From NCBI RefSeq assembly GCF_900764565.1, contig NZ_CAAFOM010000058.1, positions 1 through 27,233 of the forward strand: DNA of 27,233 bases, in the 5' to 3' direction. The notes under the pieces are model-generated. The model made no database searches. It was not told the origin of the DNA and saw only the letters and a list, made by a program, of their open reading frames with translations. This document shows positions 8,028 to 14,325 of the stretch, piece by piece (positions within the stretch are counted from its first letter, which is position 1; every line of letters starts with the position of its first letter). The DNA is from an uncultured Catenibacterium sp. Its GTDB lineage: Bacteria; Bacillota_I; Bacilli_A; Erysipelotrichales; Coprobacillaceae. Position numbers and translations under genes: made by a program.

Positions 8028-8133
8028 ATCTTTGGGGCAGGTGAAATTCCTGATCGGCGGTGATAGTCCGCGAGCGTAAAGCATGAACTGGTGTAATTCC
8101 AGTACCGACGGTATAGTCCGGATGGAAAAAGAT
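8028..8133 (+). ncRNA. FMN riboswitch (RFN element)
   Basis: The conserved RFN core is plain: GGGGCAGGTGAAATTCC, GATCGGCGGTGATAGTCCGC, ACTGGTGTAATTCCAGTACC, GACGGTATAGTCCGGATGG. P1 pairs ATCTTT (8028-8033) with AAAGAT (8128-8133). Bound FMN stabilises P1. The P1 3' strand is also part of a competing helix (8120-8131 with 8152-8163, one mismatch) that would block the downstream terminator, so FMN should favour termination before ribU. Confidence 0.97.
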
Positions 8134-8158
8134 GGCGTTTTTATGAAATGACTTTTTC

Positions 8159-8193
8159 AATCTCCTATAAGATATATATAGGAGATTTTTTTT
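8159..8193 (+). terminator. Riboswitch-controlled terminator
   Basis: 11-bp stem AATCTCCTATA/TATAGGAGATT (8159-8169 and 8177-8187) with a 7-base loop, followed by eight T. It is the expression platform of the FMN riboswitch. Confidence 0.93.
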
Positions 8194-8213
8194 CGCCATA
8201 GAAAGAGGCAAAA

Positions 8214-8804
8214 ATGAAAACTAAAAAATTAGTAATGGCAGCTCTACTTGGTGCATTAGCTGCAATTCTTATGGTACTAGATTTTAATGTACCTTTTGTA
8301 CCAATGTTTATTAAATTTGATTTCTCAGATTTCCCAGTATTGATTGGTGGATTTGTATTTGGACCAGCGACTGGTGTATTAGTTGCATTCTTAAAGATCG
8401 TATTAAACTTAATCTTTAAACCAACAACAACTATGTTTGTAGGAGAAGCATCTAACTTCTTACTAAGCGTATGTTATATGGGAGTAGCCTGCATATATTA
8501 TAGAAAGCATCGTACTAAAAAGGGTGCTGTAGTAGGTATGGCACTTGCCACTGTAGCAACAAGTCTTTTTGCGATTGCATCAAACCTATTAGTCATGTTC
8601 CCAATGTATGCAAAACTATTTGGTATGTCTACAGAAGCTATCATCGGTATGTTCTCTAAAATCAATCCATTAGTTAAAGATATGACTACAATGGTTATTG
8701 CATCACTTGTTCCATTCAATCTCTTAAAATATGGTGTTGTTTCACTTGTAACATTCATTTCTTATAAGAAAATTGAAGTTATTTTGAAAAAATATTCGAA
8801 TTAA
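8214..8804 (+). CDS. ribU: RibU, riboflavin-specific S component of ECF transporter
   Basis: Integral membrane substrate-binding subunit of 196 aa with about six helices. It works with the shared EcfT/EcfA energy module, which is not in this window. The N-terminal KLVMAALLGALAAILM and the segment FIKFDFSDFPVLIGGFVFGP (residues 33-52) match the RibU signature in which Lys/Asp residues follow the first helix. The FMN riboswitch directly upstream confirms flavin uptake. The ATG follows AGAGG at 6 bases. No terminator was found between this gene and aspartate kinase, though the latter has its own plausible promoter. Confidence 0.95.
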   Translation: MKTKKLVMAALLGALAAILMVLDFNVPFVPMFIKFDFSDFPVLIGGFVFGPATGVLVAFLKIVLNLIFKPTTTMFVGEASNFLLSVCYMGVACIYYRKHRTKKGAVVGMALATVATSLFAIASNLLVMFPMYAKLFGMSTEAIIGMFSKINPLVKDMTTMVIASLVPFNLLKYGVVSLVTFISYKKIEVILKKYSN

Positions 8805-8816
8805 GCAAAAAATATA

Positions 8817-8845
8817 TTGATTAATTTAGCCAAATCATGTAATCT
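8817..8845 (+). promoter_or_regulatory. Putative promoter for aspartate kinase
   Basis: TTGATT, 17-bp spacer, TAATCT. This is a moderate match to sigma-A consensus. No lysine riboswitch or T-box is present in the 71-base gap. Confidence 0.4.
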
Positions 8846-8875
8846 TTATACAAAAGTGCGAGGTGGAGTAAAGAT

Positions 8876-10201
8876 ATGAAAGTGGTTAAATTTGGTGGCT
8901 CATCGTTAGCCAGCGCAACTCAGTTTAAAAAAGTACATGACATCGTTCTAGAAGATACTGATCGTCATTATGTGGTTCCCAGTGCCCCTGGGAAAAGAAA
9001 TAAAGAAGATACAAAGGTAACAGATTTATTGATTCTTGCCTATTCACATCACAACAAGGATGATTTTGAAGAAATCTATGACAGAATCAAAGAACGTTAC
9101 AATGAAATCATTACTGAATTAGATCTTGATATTTCTTTAGAAGAAGACTTTAAAGAAATTAAAGAAGAAATCAAGAAACAGAATAGTTTTGATTATACAA
9201 TTTCACGTGGTGAATATTTAAATGGTAAAGTATTAGCTAATTATTTAGGCTTTGACTTTATTGATGCAGCAGATGTTATTTATATCGATAAGCATGGTAG
9301 ATATGATGAAAAGAAAACGGATGCAGCTCTTACAAAAGCTTTATCTGAACATGACTATGCAGTCATTCCAGGATTCTATGGACAGTTAAACGATGAATCA
9401 GGACGCATTAAAGCCTTCTCTAGAGGTGGCAGTGATGTGACTGGTAGTATCGTTGCGAAATGTGCCTGTGCAGATCTTTATGAGAACTGGACAGACGTAT
9501 CAGGATTCCTTATTGCGGATCCACGTATTGTGAAAGATCCTAAACCAATTGCGACAATCACTTATAAAGAATTAAGAGAATTATCTTATATGGGTGCCAG
9601 TGTTCTGCATCAGAATTCCATCTTCCCAGTAAGAAACGAAGGTATTCCTATCTTAATCAAGAATACAAATAGTCCAGAAGATGCAGGTACTCTCATTGTA
9701 GAAAGTACTTGTCATAAACCAGATCACGTTATTACAGGTATTGCAGGTAAAACAGGTTTTGCGACTGTCATGATTGAAAAAGACATGATGAACAGTGAAA
9801 TCGGGTTTGGCCGTAAAGTACTACAGGTATTTGAAGAACATGGTCTTTCATTTGAACATATGCCTTCAGGTATCGATACAATGACTATCATCGTAAATAG
9901 TGATGACTTCATTGAAAAAGAACAGGCCATCCTTGCTGGATTACATCGTGCTGTACAGCCAGACTATATTGTCTTAGAATCTGATTTAGCCTTAATTGCG
10001 GTTGTAGGTCGTGGTATGAAGGACAGCCGTGGTACTTCTGCAAGAGTATTTAAAGCACTTGCGAAAGAAAACATCAACGTTAAGATGATTGACCAGGGTT
10101 CATCAGAATTAAATATCATCGTAGGGGTAAGAAACTGTTATTTCAAACCAGCTATCAAAGCCATCTATGATGAATTCATTACAAGTGAAGACGACGAATA
10201 G
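8876..10201 (+). CDS. Aspartate kinase
   Basis: Monofunctional aspartokinase of 441 aa, the first step from aspartate to Lys, Thr, Met and diaminopimelate. The amino-acid kinase domain covers residues 1-285: VKFGGSSLA at 3-11, SRGEYLNGKVLA near 110, AFSRGGSDVTGS near 182 and the ADPRIVKDPKPI loop near 220. Two C-terminal ACT domains (about 300-365 and 372-435) carry allosteric control; LIAVVGRGMKDSRGTSARVF is the typical start of the second. GAGGTGG precedes the ATG. No other pathway gene is adjacent and no leader regulation is visible. It ends at a strong terminator whose stem begins in the stop codon. Confidence 0.95.
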   Translation: MKVVKFGGSSLASATQFKKVHDIVLEDTDRHYVVPSAPGKRNKEDTKVTDLLILAYSHHNKDDFEEIYDRIKERYNEIITELDLDISLEEDFKEIKEEIKKQNSFDYTISRGEYLNGKVLANYLGFDFIDAADVIYIDKHGRYDEKKTDAALTKALSEHDYAVIPGFYGQLNDESGRIKAFSRGGSDVTGSIVAKCACADLYENWTDVSGFLIADPRIVKDPKPIATITYKELRELSYMGASVLHQNSIFPVRNEGIPILIKNTNSPEDAGTLIVESTCHKPDHVITGIAGKTGFATVMIEKDMMNSEIGFGRKVLQVFEEHGLSFEHMPSGIDTMTIIVNSDDFIEKEQAILAGLHRAVQPDYIVLESDLALIAVVGRGMKDSRGTSARVFKALAKENINVKMIDQGSSELNIIVGVRNCYFKPAIKAIYDEFITSEDDE

Positions 10202-10228
10202 AGAAGCAATCTGCTTCTCTATTTTTTT
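10199..10228 (+). terminator. Intrinsic terminator of aspartate kinase
   Basis: 10-bp stem TAGAGAAGCA/TGCTTCTCTA with a 3-base loop, then seven T. The stop codon is the first three bases of the stem. Confidence 0.92.
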
Positions 10229-10241
10229 ATTATAATATGAG

Positions 10242-10270
10242 ATGACACACTTATAAAAGTATGCTAATAT
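10242..10270 (+). promoter_or_regulatory. Promoter of the small 10.3-kb unit
   Basis: ATGACA (10242-10247), 17-bp spacer ending in TGC, TAATAT (10265-10270): a good -35 with an extended -10. Confidence 0.55.
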
Positions 10271-10305
10271 ATAGGCAATTCATAAACAATGGAGGATATA
10301 TTTAT

Positions 10306-10392
10306 ATGAAATACAAAATTACCACATTATTAATCGAAGTCATACAGCCATTACTTACGGTATCCTATCCCTGTTTATGTATTTTTGGATGA
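10306..10392 (+). CDS. Possible 28-residue small protein
   Basis: A short ORF starts at ATG 10306, nine bases after a strong GGAGGA site (10291-10296), and ends with TGA at 10390. The peptide starts MKYKITTLLIEVIQPLLTV and is mostly hydrophobic, but has no convincing family. Promoter, ribosome site and a strong terminator (10429-10456) form a self-contained unit of about 180 bases. Another frame of the same stretch encodes a hydrophobic run (GILSLFMYFWMKFHIV, stop at about 10410), so either a frameshifted remnant of a small membrane protein or a small RNA is possible. Coding status is uncertain. Confidence 0.35.
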   Translation: MKYKITTLLIEVIQPLLTVSYPCLCIFG

Positions 10393-10428
10393 AATTTCAT
10401 ATCGTTTAGCGTTAAAGTCTTAGTGATT

Positions 10429-10456
10429 ACTTCAAGGATTGCCTTGAAGTTTTTTT
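10429..10456 (+). terminator. Intrinsic terminator of the small unit
   Basis: 9-bp stem ACTTCAAGG/CCTTGAAGT with ATTG loop and seven T (10450-10456). Confidence 0.9.
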
Positions 10457-10460
10457 ATGA

Positions 10461-10483
10461 AAAAAGAGGAAATCAATTCCTCT
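10461..10483 (-). terminator. Intrinsic terminator of the membrane-protein gene
   Basis: Minus-strand stem AGAGGAA/TTCCTCT with a 5-base loop that holds part of the TGA stop, followed by a T-run. Confidence 0.75.
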
Positions 10484-11261
10484 CAGGTTTATTCTTTATA
10501 CACATTATTAAACTTATAACAGATAATAAGCAGGCAATTATATGAAATCTCATAAAACTAAATAAACATACAAGAACCATAAGACTACCACAAATCATAT
10601 AAGTTGTATTGATTTTTCTAAGCAATGCACTCATACCTATAGAAAAACATCCTAGTACTCCTGTCAATAGTACTAAATTCAATCCAAACAGATAACAAAT
10701 ACTTTTTACTGGCAGGAGAAACATTGTCGCATAGGCAACAAGTGTCATTAAAAGGAATAATATAGAAAGAGATAAATTACTTATCAAAGGCTTCAATAAA
10801 GCACGATCAAAGATCTGTATATGATTTCTTACATCCATCTCTACAAGAACACTTAATATCGCATTACATAGTACTACAAGTATTGCGATTGTAGTAAGTG
10901 TTCCTAAAGTTCCAACTAACTCTTTATCTATCAAATGACGATCATGAATAAATACAGTCATCACAATCGCACCAAGTAATCCCTGTATTAAACTTAATAT
11001 TCCCTGTAATATAGAAATAGAATTATGTGAATGCACACCACATATAGCCATCACAAAAGAACCAGCCATACCTATAAGAAAAGTAAATGCACTCAAGCCA
11101 AAAGGTACATTAATCGTATTATACTCAAACAAATGAAACAAATTATACAGCATTCCCACTATCTCATCCCCAATAGAAGGCTGTAAATGCACAACACCAT
11201 GACTATATATCATATTCACTACTAAGAAGCTTATAGCCAATGCTTCATACTTCTTCTTCAT
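10473..11261 (-). CDS. Unknown polytopic membrane protein
   Basis: Integral membrane protein of 262 aa with about seven to eight hydrophobic segments. A loop after the first helix (VVHLQPSIGDEIVGMLYNLF) may face outside. Charged cytoplasmic-type loops include HDRHLIDKE and EMDVRNHIQIFDRALLK. No transporter, enzyme or binding motif is recognised and I make no functional claim. The ATG at 11261 lies 8 bases after GGAAG; a GTG at 11270 is possible but sits too near the ribosome site. It is monocistronic, ending in its own terminator, and divergent from the alpha-amylase gene. Confidence 0.75.
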   Translation of the reverse strand: MKKKYEALAISFLVVNMIYSHGVVHLQPSIGDEIVGMLYNLFHLFEYNTINVPFGLSAFTFLIGMAGSFVMAICGVHSHNSISILQGILSLIQGLLGAIVMTVFIHDRHLIDKELVGTLGTLTTIAILVVLCNAILSVLVEMDVRNHIQIFDRALLKPLISNLSLSILFLLMTLVAYATMFLLPVKSICYLFGLNLVLLTGVLGCFSIGMSALLRKINTTYMICGSLMVLVCLFSFMRFHIIACLLSVISLIMCIKNKPERN

Positions 11262-11322
11262 AAGATTCACTTCCCTTCCTATTATTATAGTTCTTTTATA
11301 TTTTTATACAACTTCATTATGA

Positions 11323-11338
11323 ATGTAAGCGGTTCTTA
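11323..11338 (+). promoter_or_regulatory. cre-like site upstream of alpha-amylase
   Basis: ATGTAAGCGGTTCTTA carries the conserved TGNAARCG half of the CcpA operator, with a poor right half. It lies about 50 bases upstream of the amylase -10 box, between two divergent genes. Catabolite control is inferred. Confidence 0.35.
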
Positions 11339-11388
11339 TTGTCCATACATTTGTGATACATTCCCTTAATTTCCTTTGTGCACAAACA

Positions 11389-11397
11389 TGGTATAAT
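11389..11397 (+). promoter_or_regulatory. Extended -10 promoter for alpha-amylase
   Basis: TGGTATAAT is a perfect extended -10 element; no good -35 box is seen, which is typical of TGn promoters. The start point should fall a few bases before the AAGGGG ribosome site. Confidence 0.6.
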
Positions 11398-11415
11398 AGT
11401 GCAAGGGGTGATTAT

Positions 11416-12813
11416 ATGAAGAAAGGTGTTATGATGCAGGGATTTGAATGGTATCTTCCCTCAAGTCCTCATTTGTGGAAAATACTCAGAGTCAATGCCT
11501 ATAAACTTAAAAAAGCAGGTATAACCGCTATATGGCTTCCTCCTGCCTATAAAGGTGCCTATGGTGTCAACGATACAGGCTATAGTGTCTATGACCATTA
11601 TGACTTAGGAGAATTCAATAGTAAAAATACAATACGTACCAAATATGGAACAAAGAAGGAATACTTATGGTGTATTAAGATCTTTCATTTACTTGGTATA
11701 GATGTCTATGCAGATATTGTACTCAATCATCTCATTGGTGCAGATGGGATGGAACAGGTCATTGCCTATAAAGTAGATGCCTATCATAGACATAAAGTGT
11801 CTAAAAGAAAAAGAGTCATTCGTGCTTCTACTTACTTCTCATTTCCATCAAGACATAAATATTCAGACTTTATATATAATTCAACACACTTCACAAGTGT
11901 AGACTATGATGCTTCTAAACATCAAAAAGGTCTTTATTTATTCAAGGGAAAAGACTTTAGTGAAAATGTAGATGATGAATATGGTAACTATGATTACTTA
12001 ATGGGAGCAGATCTAGACTACAATAATCCTGAAGTCGTCAAAGAAGCCATCAACTGGGGACTCTGGTATAAAGACATCACACATCTAGATGGCTTTCGAT
12101 GTGATGCAATTAAACATATAGACTCTTCTTTCTATGAACATTGGATCACAACCATGCGCCAGCATTCTAAAAAAGAACTCTTTTCTGTAGGAGAATACTG
12201 GGGAGACATAGACCATTTATGTCATTATCTAGAATCTACACACTTCTGTATGAGTCTATTTGATGTTCCTCTCCATTATCATTTCTATGATGCGAGTCAT
12301 TCTAACGGTTACTATGATATGCGAGAACTCTTCAATAACACGTTAGTACAAAGATATGACAAATATGCTGTCACATTTGTGGATAACCATGATACCCAGC
12401 CAGGGCAATCTCTTACTTCATTTATAGAAGACTGGTTCAAACCACAGGCATATGCCTGTATATTACTTAGACATGAAGGTTATCCTTGTATCTTCTATGG
12501 TGATTATTATGGTATACCTCATGATCATATTCATTCTAAAAAAGATATACTTGATTATATGTTGAAGCTTAGAAAGAAATATGTAGAAGGTACTAGACAT
12601 GATTATATAGACGATCCAGATGTCATAGGATGGACATATGAAACAGGACTTGCAGTCATACTTACAAATAGCAATGGTGGCATGAAACGTATGTTTGTAG
12701 GTCAACAATATAAACGTATGACAGATGGTAAACATATAATAAATATTATTGATGGCTATGGTGAATTCATCTGTGATGCAGCTTCTTTGAACCTCTATGT
12801 CGTATGTAAGTGA
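11416..12813 (+). CDS. Cytoplasmic alpha-amylase, GH13 family
   Basis: Endo-alpha-1,4-glucanase acting on starch or glycogen-type oligosaccharides, 465 aa. There is no signal peptide, so it is intracellular like the GH13_5 AmyA type. All four GH13 regions are present: DIVLNH at 100-105, GFRCDAIKH with nucleophile Asp230, SVGEYW with acid/base Glu260, and FVDNHD with Asp326. The N-terminal MMQGFEW motif is characteristic of the sub-family. ATG 11416 was chosen because AAGGGG lies 8 bases upstream and MKKGVMMQGFEW is the usual family start; longer readings would start before the promoter -10. A cre-like site upstream suits a carbohydrate gene. No GC-rich terminator was found downstream, only an A/T-rich stretch. 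Confidence 0.93.
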   Translation: MKKGVMMQGFEWYLPSSPHLWKILRVNAYKLKKAGITAIWLPPAYKGAYGVNDTGYSVYDHYDLGEFNSKNTIRTKYGTKKEYLWCIKIFHLLGIDVYADIVLNHLIGADGMEQVIAYKVDAYHRHKVSKRKRVIRASTYFSFPSRHKYSDFIYNSTHFTSVDYDASKHQKGLYLFKGKDFSENVDDEYGNYDYLMGADLDYNNPEVVKEAINWGLWYKDITHLDGFRCDAIKHIDSSFYEHWITTMRQHSKKELFSVGEYWGDIDHLCHYLESTHFCMSLFDVPLHYHFYDASHSNGYYDMRELFNNTLVQRYDKYAVTFVDNHDTQPGQSLTSFIEDWFKPQAYACILLRHEGYPCIFYGDYYGIPHDHIHSKKDILDYMLKLRKKYVEGTRHDYIDDPDVIGWTYETGLAVILTNSNGGMKRMFVGQQYKRMTDGKHIINIIDGYGEFICDAASLNLYVVCK

Positions 12814-12835
12814 CTTTATATATTAATATACGAAT

Positions 12836-12854
12836 TATATATATATATATATAT
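12836..12854. repeat. (TA)n dinucleotide run
   Basis: Nineteen alternating T/A bases in the gap between the amylase and the RpiR gene. Such runs can vary in length by slippage. Effect unknown. Confidence 0.8.
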
Positions 12855-12903
12855 GACTACAAATGAAATATTTTTACAAATTTTGAAAATACCTAAATTA
12901 TAA

Positions 12904-12919
12904 ATGTAAACGGTAGTAA
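12904..12919 (+). promoter_or_regulatory. cre-like site before the RpiR gene
   Basis: ATGTAAACGGTAGTAA contains TGTAAACG, the conserved CcpA-operator half, with a weak second half. It is 60-75 bases upstream of the regulator start, where it could overlap its promoter. Confidence 0.3.
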
Positions 12920-12981
12920 AGTAAGTTAGAATAATTGAAAAGAAGGTGTGGAGAAATTATTCGATGGGGAGGAGACATTTA

Positions 12982-13695
12982 TTGGAATTTACTTACAGTC
13001 AGGTGGAAAGTCTTAATGAGACTGAAACTTACGTTTACAATTATGTTGTGAAAAACACAAAGAAGGTGCTAAATGAAAGCATTCGCGAATTAGCCAATAA
13101 TACACATGTATCTACGGCCACAGTGATGCGTTTTTGTAAGAAGATGGGGTGTGAAGGTTTTACTGAATTAAAGTATAGATTGAAAGAGTCTGAAGAGGTG
13201 CAGGAAAGAGAAACATCAGACTATGATGATTGTTTTAATGTTTATATGGATTATGTAAGATCTTCAGAGTATTTAGAAACAATAGAGAGATGTGCTGACA
13301 TGATTAAACATGCTGATACGTTTTCTGTATTAGGAATAGGCGTTAATAGCGATATCGCAAAATATACAGCACAATCATTCTCACGTGTGGGTTATTATTG
13401 TTATGGGATTGGTGATGTTAATTATCCATTATTAGATTTTTCATCAGGGAAAAAATCTGTTATAGTGGTAATCTATCAAAAAACACAGAAAAAAGTTCTA
13501 TTTGAAGAAGTGTGTAAATGTAAGAATATGCATCATAGTGTAATTGTAGTTACATATGAAGATGTAGGAGCCTTGGCACAGTTATGTGATGAAGTGTTGT
13601 ATGTATCAAAGGGAAGTGTGAACATAGGATCTATCCGTTCATGCATTCCAATCTTATATGCAATGGAACGATTAATCTATGAACTAACAAAATGA
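12982..13695 (+). CDS. MurR/RpiR-family regulator with atypical SIS domain
   Basis: DNA-binding regulator of about 237 aa. The N-terminal HTH_6 domain is clear (SIRELANNTHVSTATVMRF, then CKKMGCEGFTELKYRL). The C-terminal half has the SIS-domain layout (FSVLGIGVNSDIAKYTAQSF, then SVIVVIYQKTQKK), but the usual SxSGxT phosphosugar loop reads IYQKTQ, so sugar-phosphate binding may be lost or altered. The start is uncertain: TTG 12982 follows GGGGAGGAG at 7 bases and gives a normal family N-terminus, while ATG 12964 and GTG 12946 are in-frame alternatives. It lies directly upstream of, and in line with, the pilus operon and may regulate it, though a terminator separates them. Confidence 0.8.
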   Translation: MEFTYSQVESLNETETYVYNYVVKNTKKVLNESIRELANNTHVSTATVMRFCKKMGCEGFTELKYRLKESEEVQERETSDYDDCFNVYMDYVRSSEYLETIERCADMIKHADTFSVLGIGVNSDIAKYTAQSFSRVGYYCYGIGDVNYPLLDFSSGKKSVIVVIYQKTQKKVLFEEVCKCKNMHHSVIVVTYEDVGALAQLCDEVLYVSKGSVNIGSIRSCIPILYAMERLIYELTK

Positions 13696-13700
13696 AAAAG

Positions 13701-13719
13701 TGTTACAAATTATGTAACA
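13701..13719. promoter_or_regulatory. Perfect inverted repeat, possible operator
   Basis: TGTTACA, 5-base spacer, TGTAACA, five bases after the RpiR stop and just before the terminator. It could be a regulator-binding site controlling the pilus operon. No second copy was noticed. Confidence 0.35.
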
Positions 13720-13721
13720 TG

Positions 13722-13752
13722 TAACCGTTTCCTTGGAAACGGTTATTTTTTT
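13722..13752 (+). terminator. Intrinsic terminator after RpiR gene
   Basis: The arms TAACCGTTTCC and GGAAACGGTTA are perfectly complementary (realistically a 10-bp stem with a CTTG loop), followed by seven T. It separates the regulator from the pilus genes. Confidence 0.88.
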
Positions 13753-13812
13753 CACATGAATGTGGTAATTTATATGCATAGTATATTTATTTACAAGTTA
13801 AAAGGTACTGTT

Positions 13813-14307
13813 ATGAAAAAGCATTGCGTTTTTATTAGTCTAATAGTTGTTTGTATTGTGATGTTCATCATTACGACTTGGTGTCCAATCTATGTAGTTG
13901 AGGGTGAATCTATGGATCCGACATTAGTCAATAATGATGTTGTATGTATTAAGAAAACAAAGTCTTTCAAGCAGGGAGACTTAATCGCGTTTCAGTATAA
14001 TAATAAGCTTCTGGTTAGAAGAGTGATTGGTTTGAGTGGGGATAAAATCAACATTGATCTAAACGGCTATGTATTTGTGAATGAGAAAAAGTTAAATGAA
14101 AACTATATACAAAGCAGAAAAGACAATCCACTACGTGACGAAGTATTTCCTTATACAGTTCCAGAAGGACAGATATTTGTATTAGGAGATAATAGACATC
14201 ATGCAATAGATTCAAGAATGCGTGATTTAGGTTGTATTGATAATGATAAGATTATTGGTCAAGTCGTTATGAAGATTTATCCTATCACCCGCTTTTCTGT
14301 TTATTAA
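13813..14307 (+). CDS. Signal peptidase I homologue of the pilus locus (Lys to Arg in the dyad)
   Basis: S26-family protein of 164 aa with a single N-terminal membrane anchor (residues 6-24) and the catalytic domain outside. The nucleophile motif VEGESMDPTL is intact (Ser33). Box D reads LLVRRVIGLSGD: the general-base Lys (B. subtilis SipS Lys83 in YVKRIIGLPGD) is Arg69 here. Box E, VLGDNRHHAIDSR, is kept except Ser to Ala. The protein is therefore either a modified peptidase or a non-catalytic homologue. Streptococcal pilus locus SipA is a known SPase-like protein without the usual dyad that is needed for pilus assembly. ATG 13813 follows AAAGG at 7 bases. It is the first gene of the pilus operon, 18 bases before the adhesin. 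Confidence 0.88.
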   Translation: MKKHCVFISLIVVCIVMFIITTWCPIYVVEGESMDPTLVNNDVVCIKKTKSFKQGDLIAFQYNNKLLVRRVIGLSGDKINIDLNGYVFVNEKKLNENYIQSRKDNPLRDEVFPYTVPEGQIFVLGDNRHHAIDSRMRDLGCIDNDKIIGQVVMKIYPITRFSVY

Positions 14308-14325
14308 GGGAAAGGGGACATTTAG

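Noticed and set aside
7948..8211. 87-codon minus-strand reading frame
   Set aside because: It lies across the FMN riboswitch and its terminator, which explain the sequence fully; there is no ribosome site.
12836..12854. (TA) run as an origin-like unwinding element
   Set aside because: No DnaA boxes or replication genes nearby; simple A/T-rich intergenic repeat.
13722..13745. Long palindrome as a regulator-binding operator
   Set aside because: Perfect stem followed by seven T is better explained as the terminator of the RpiR gene, though a dual role is not excluded.
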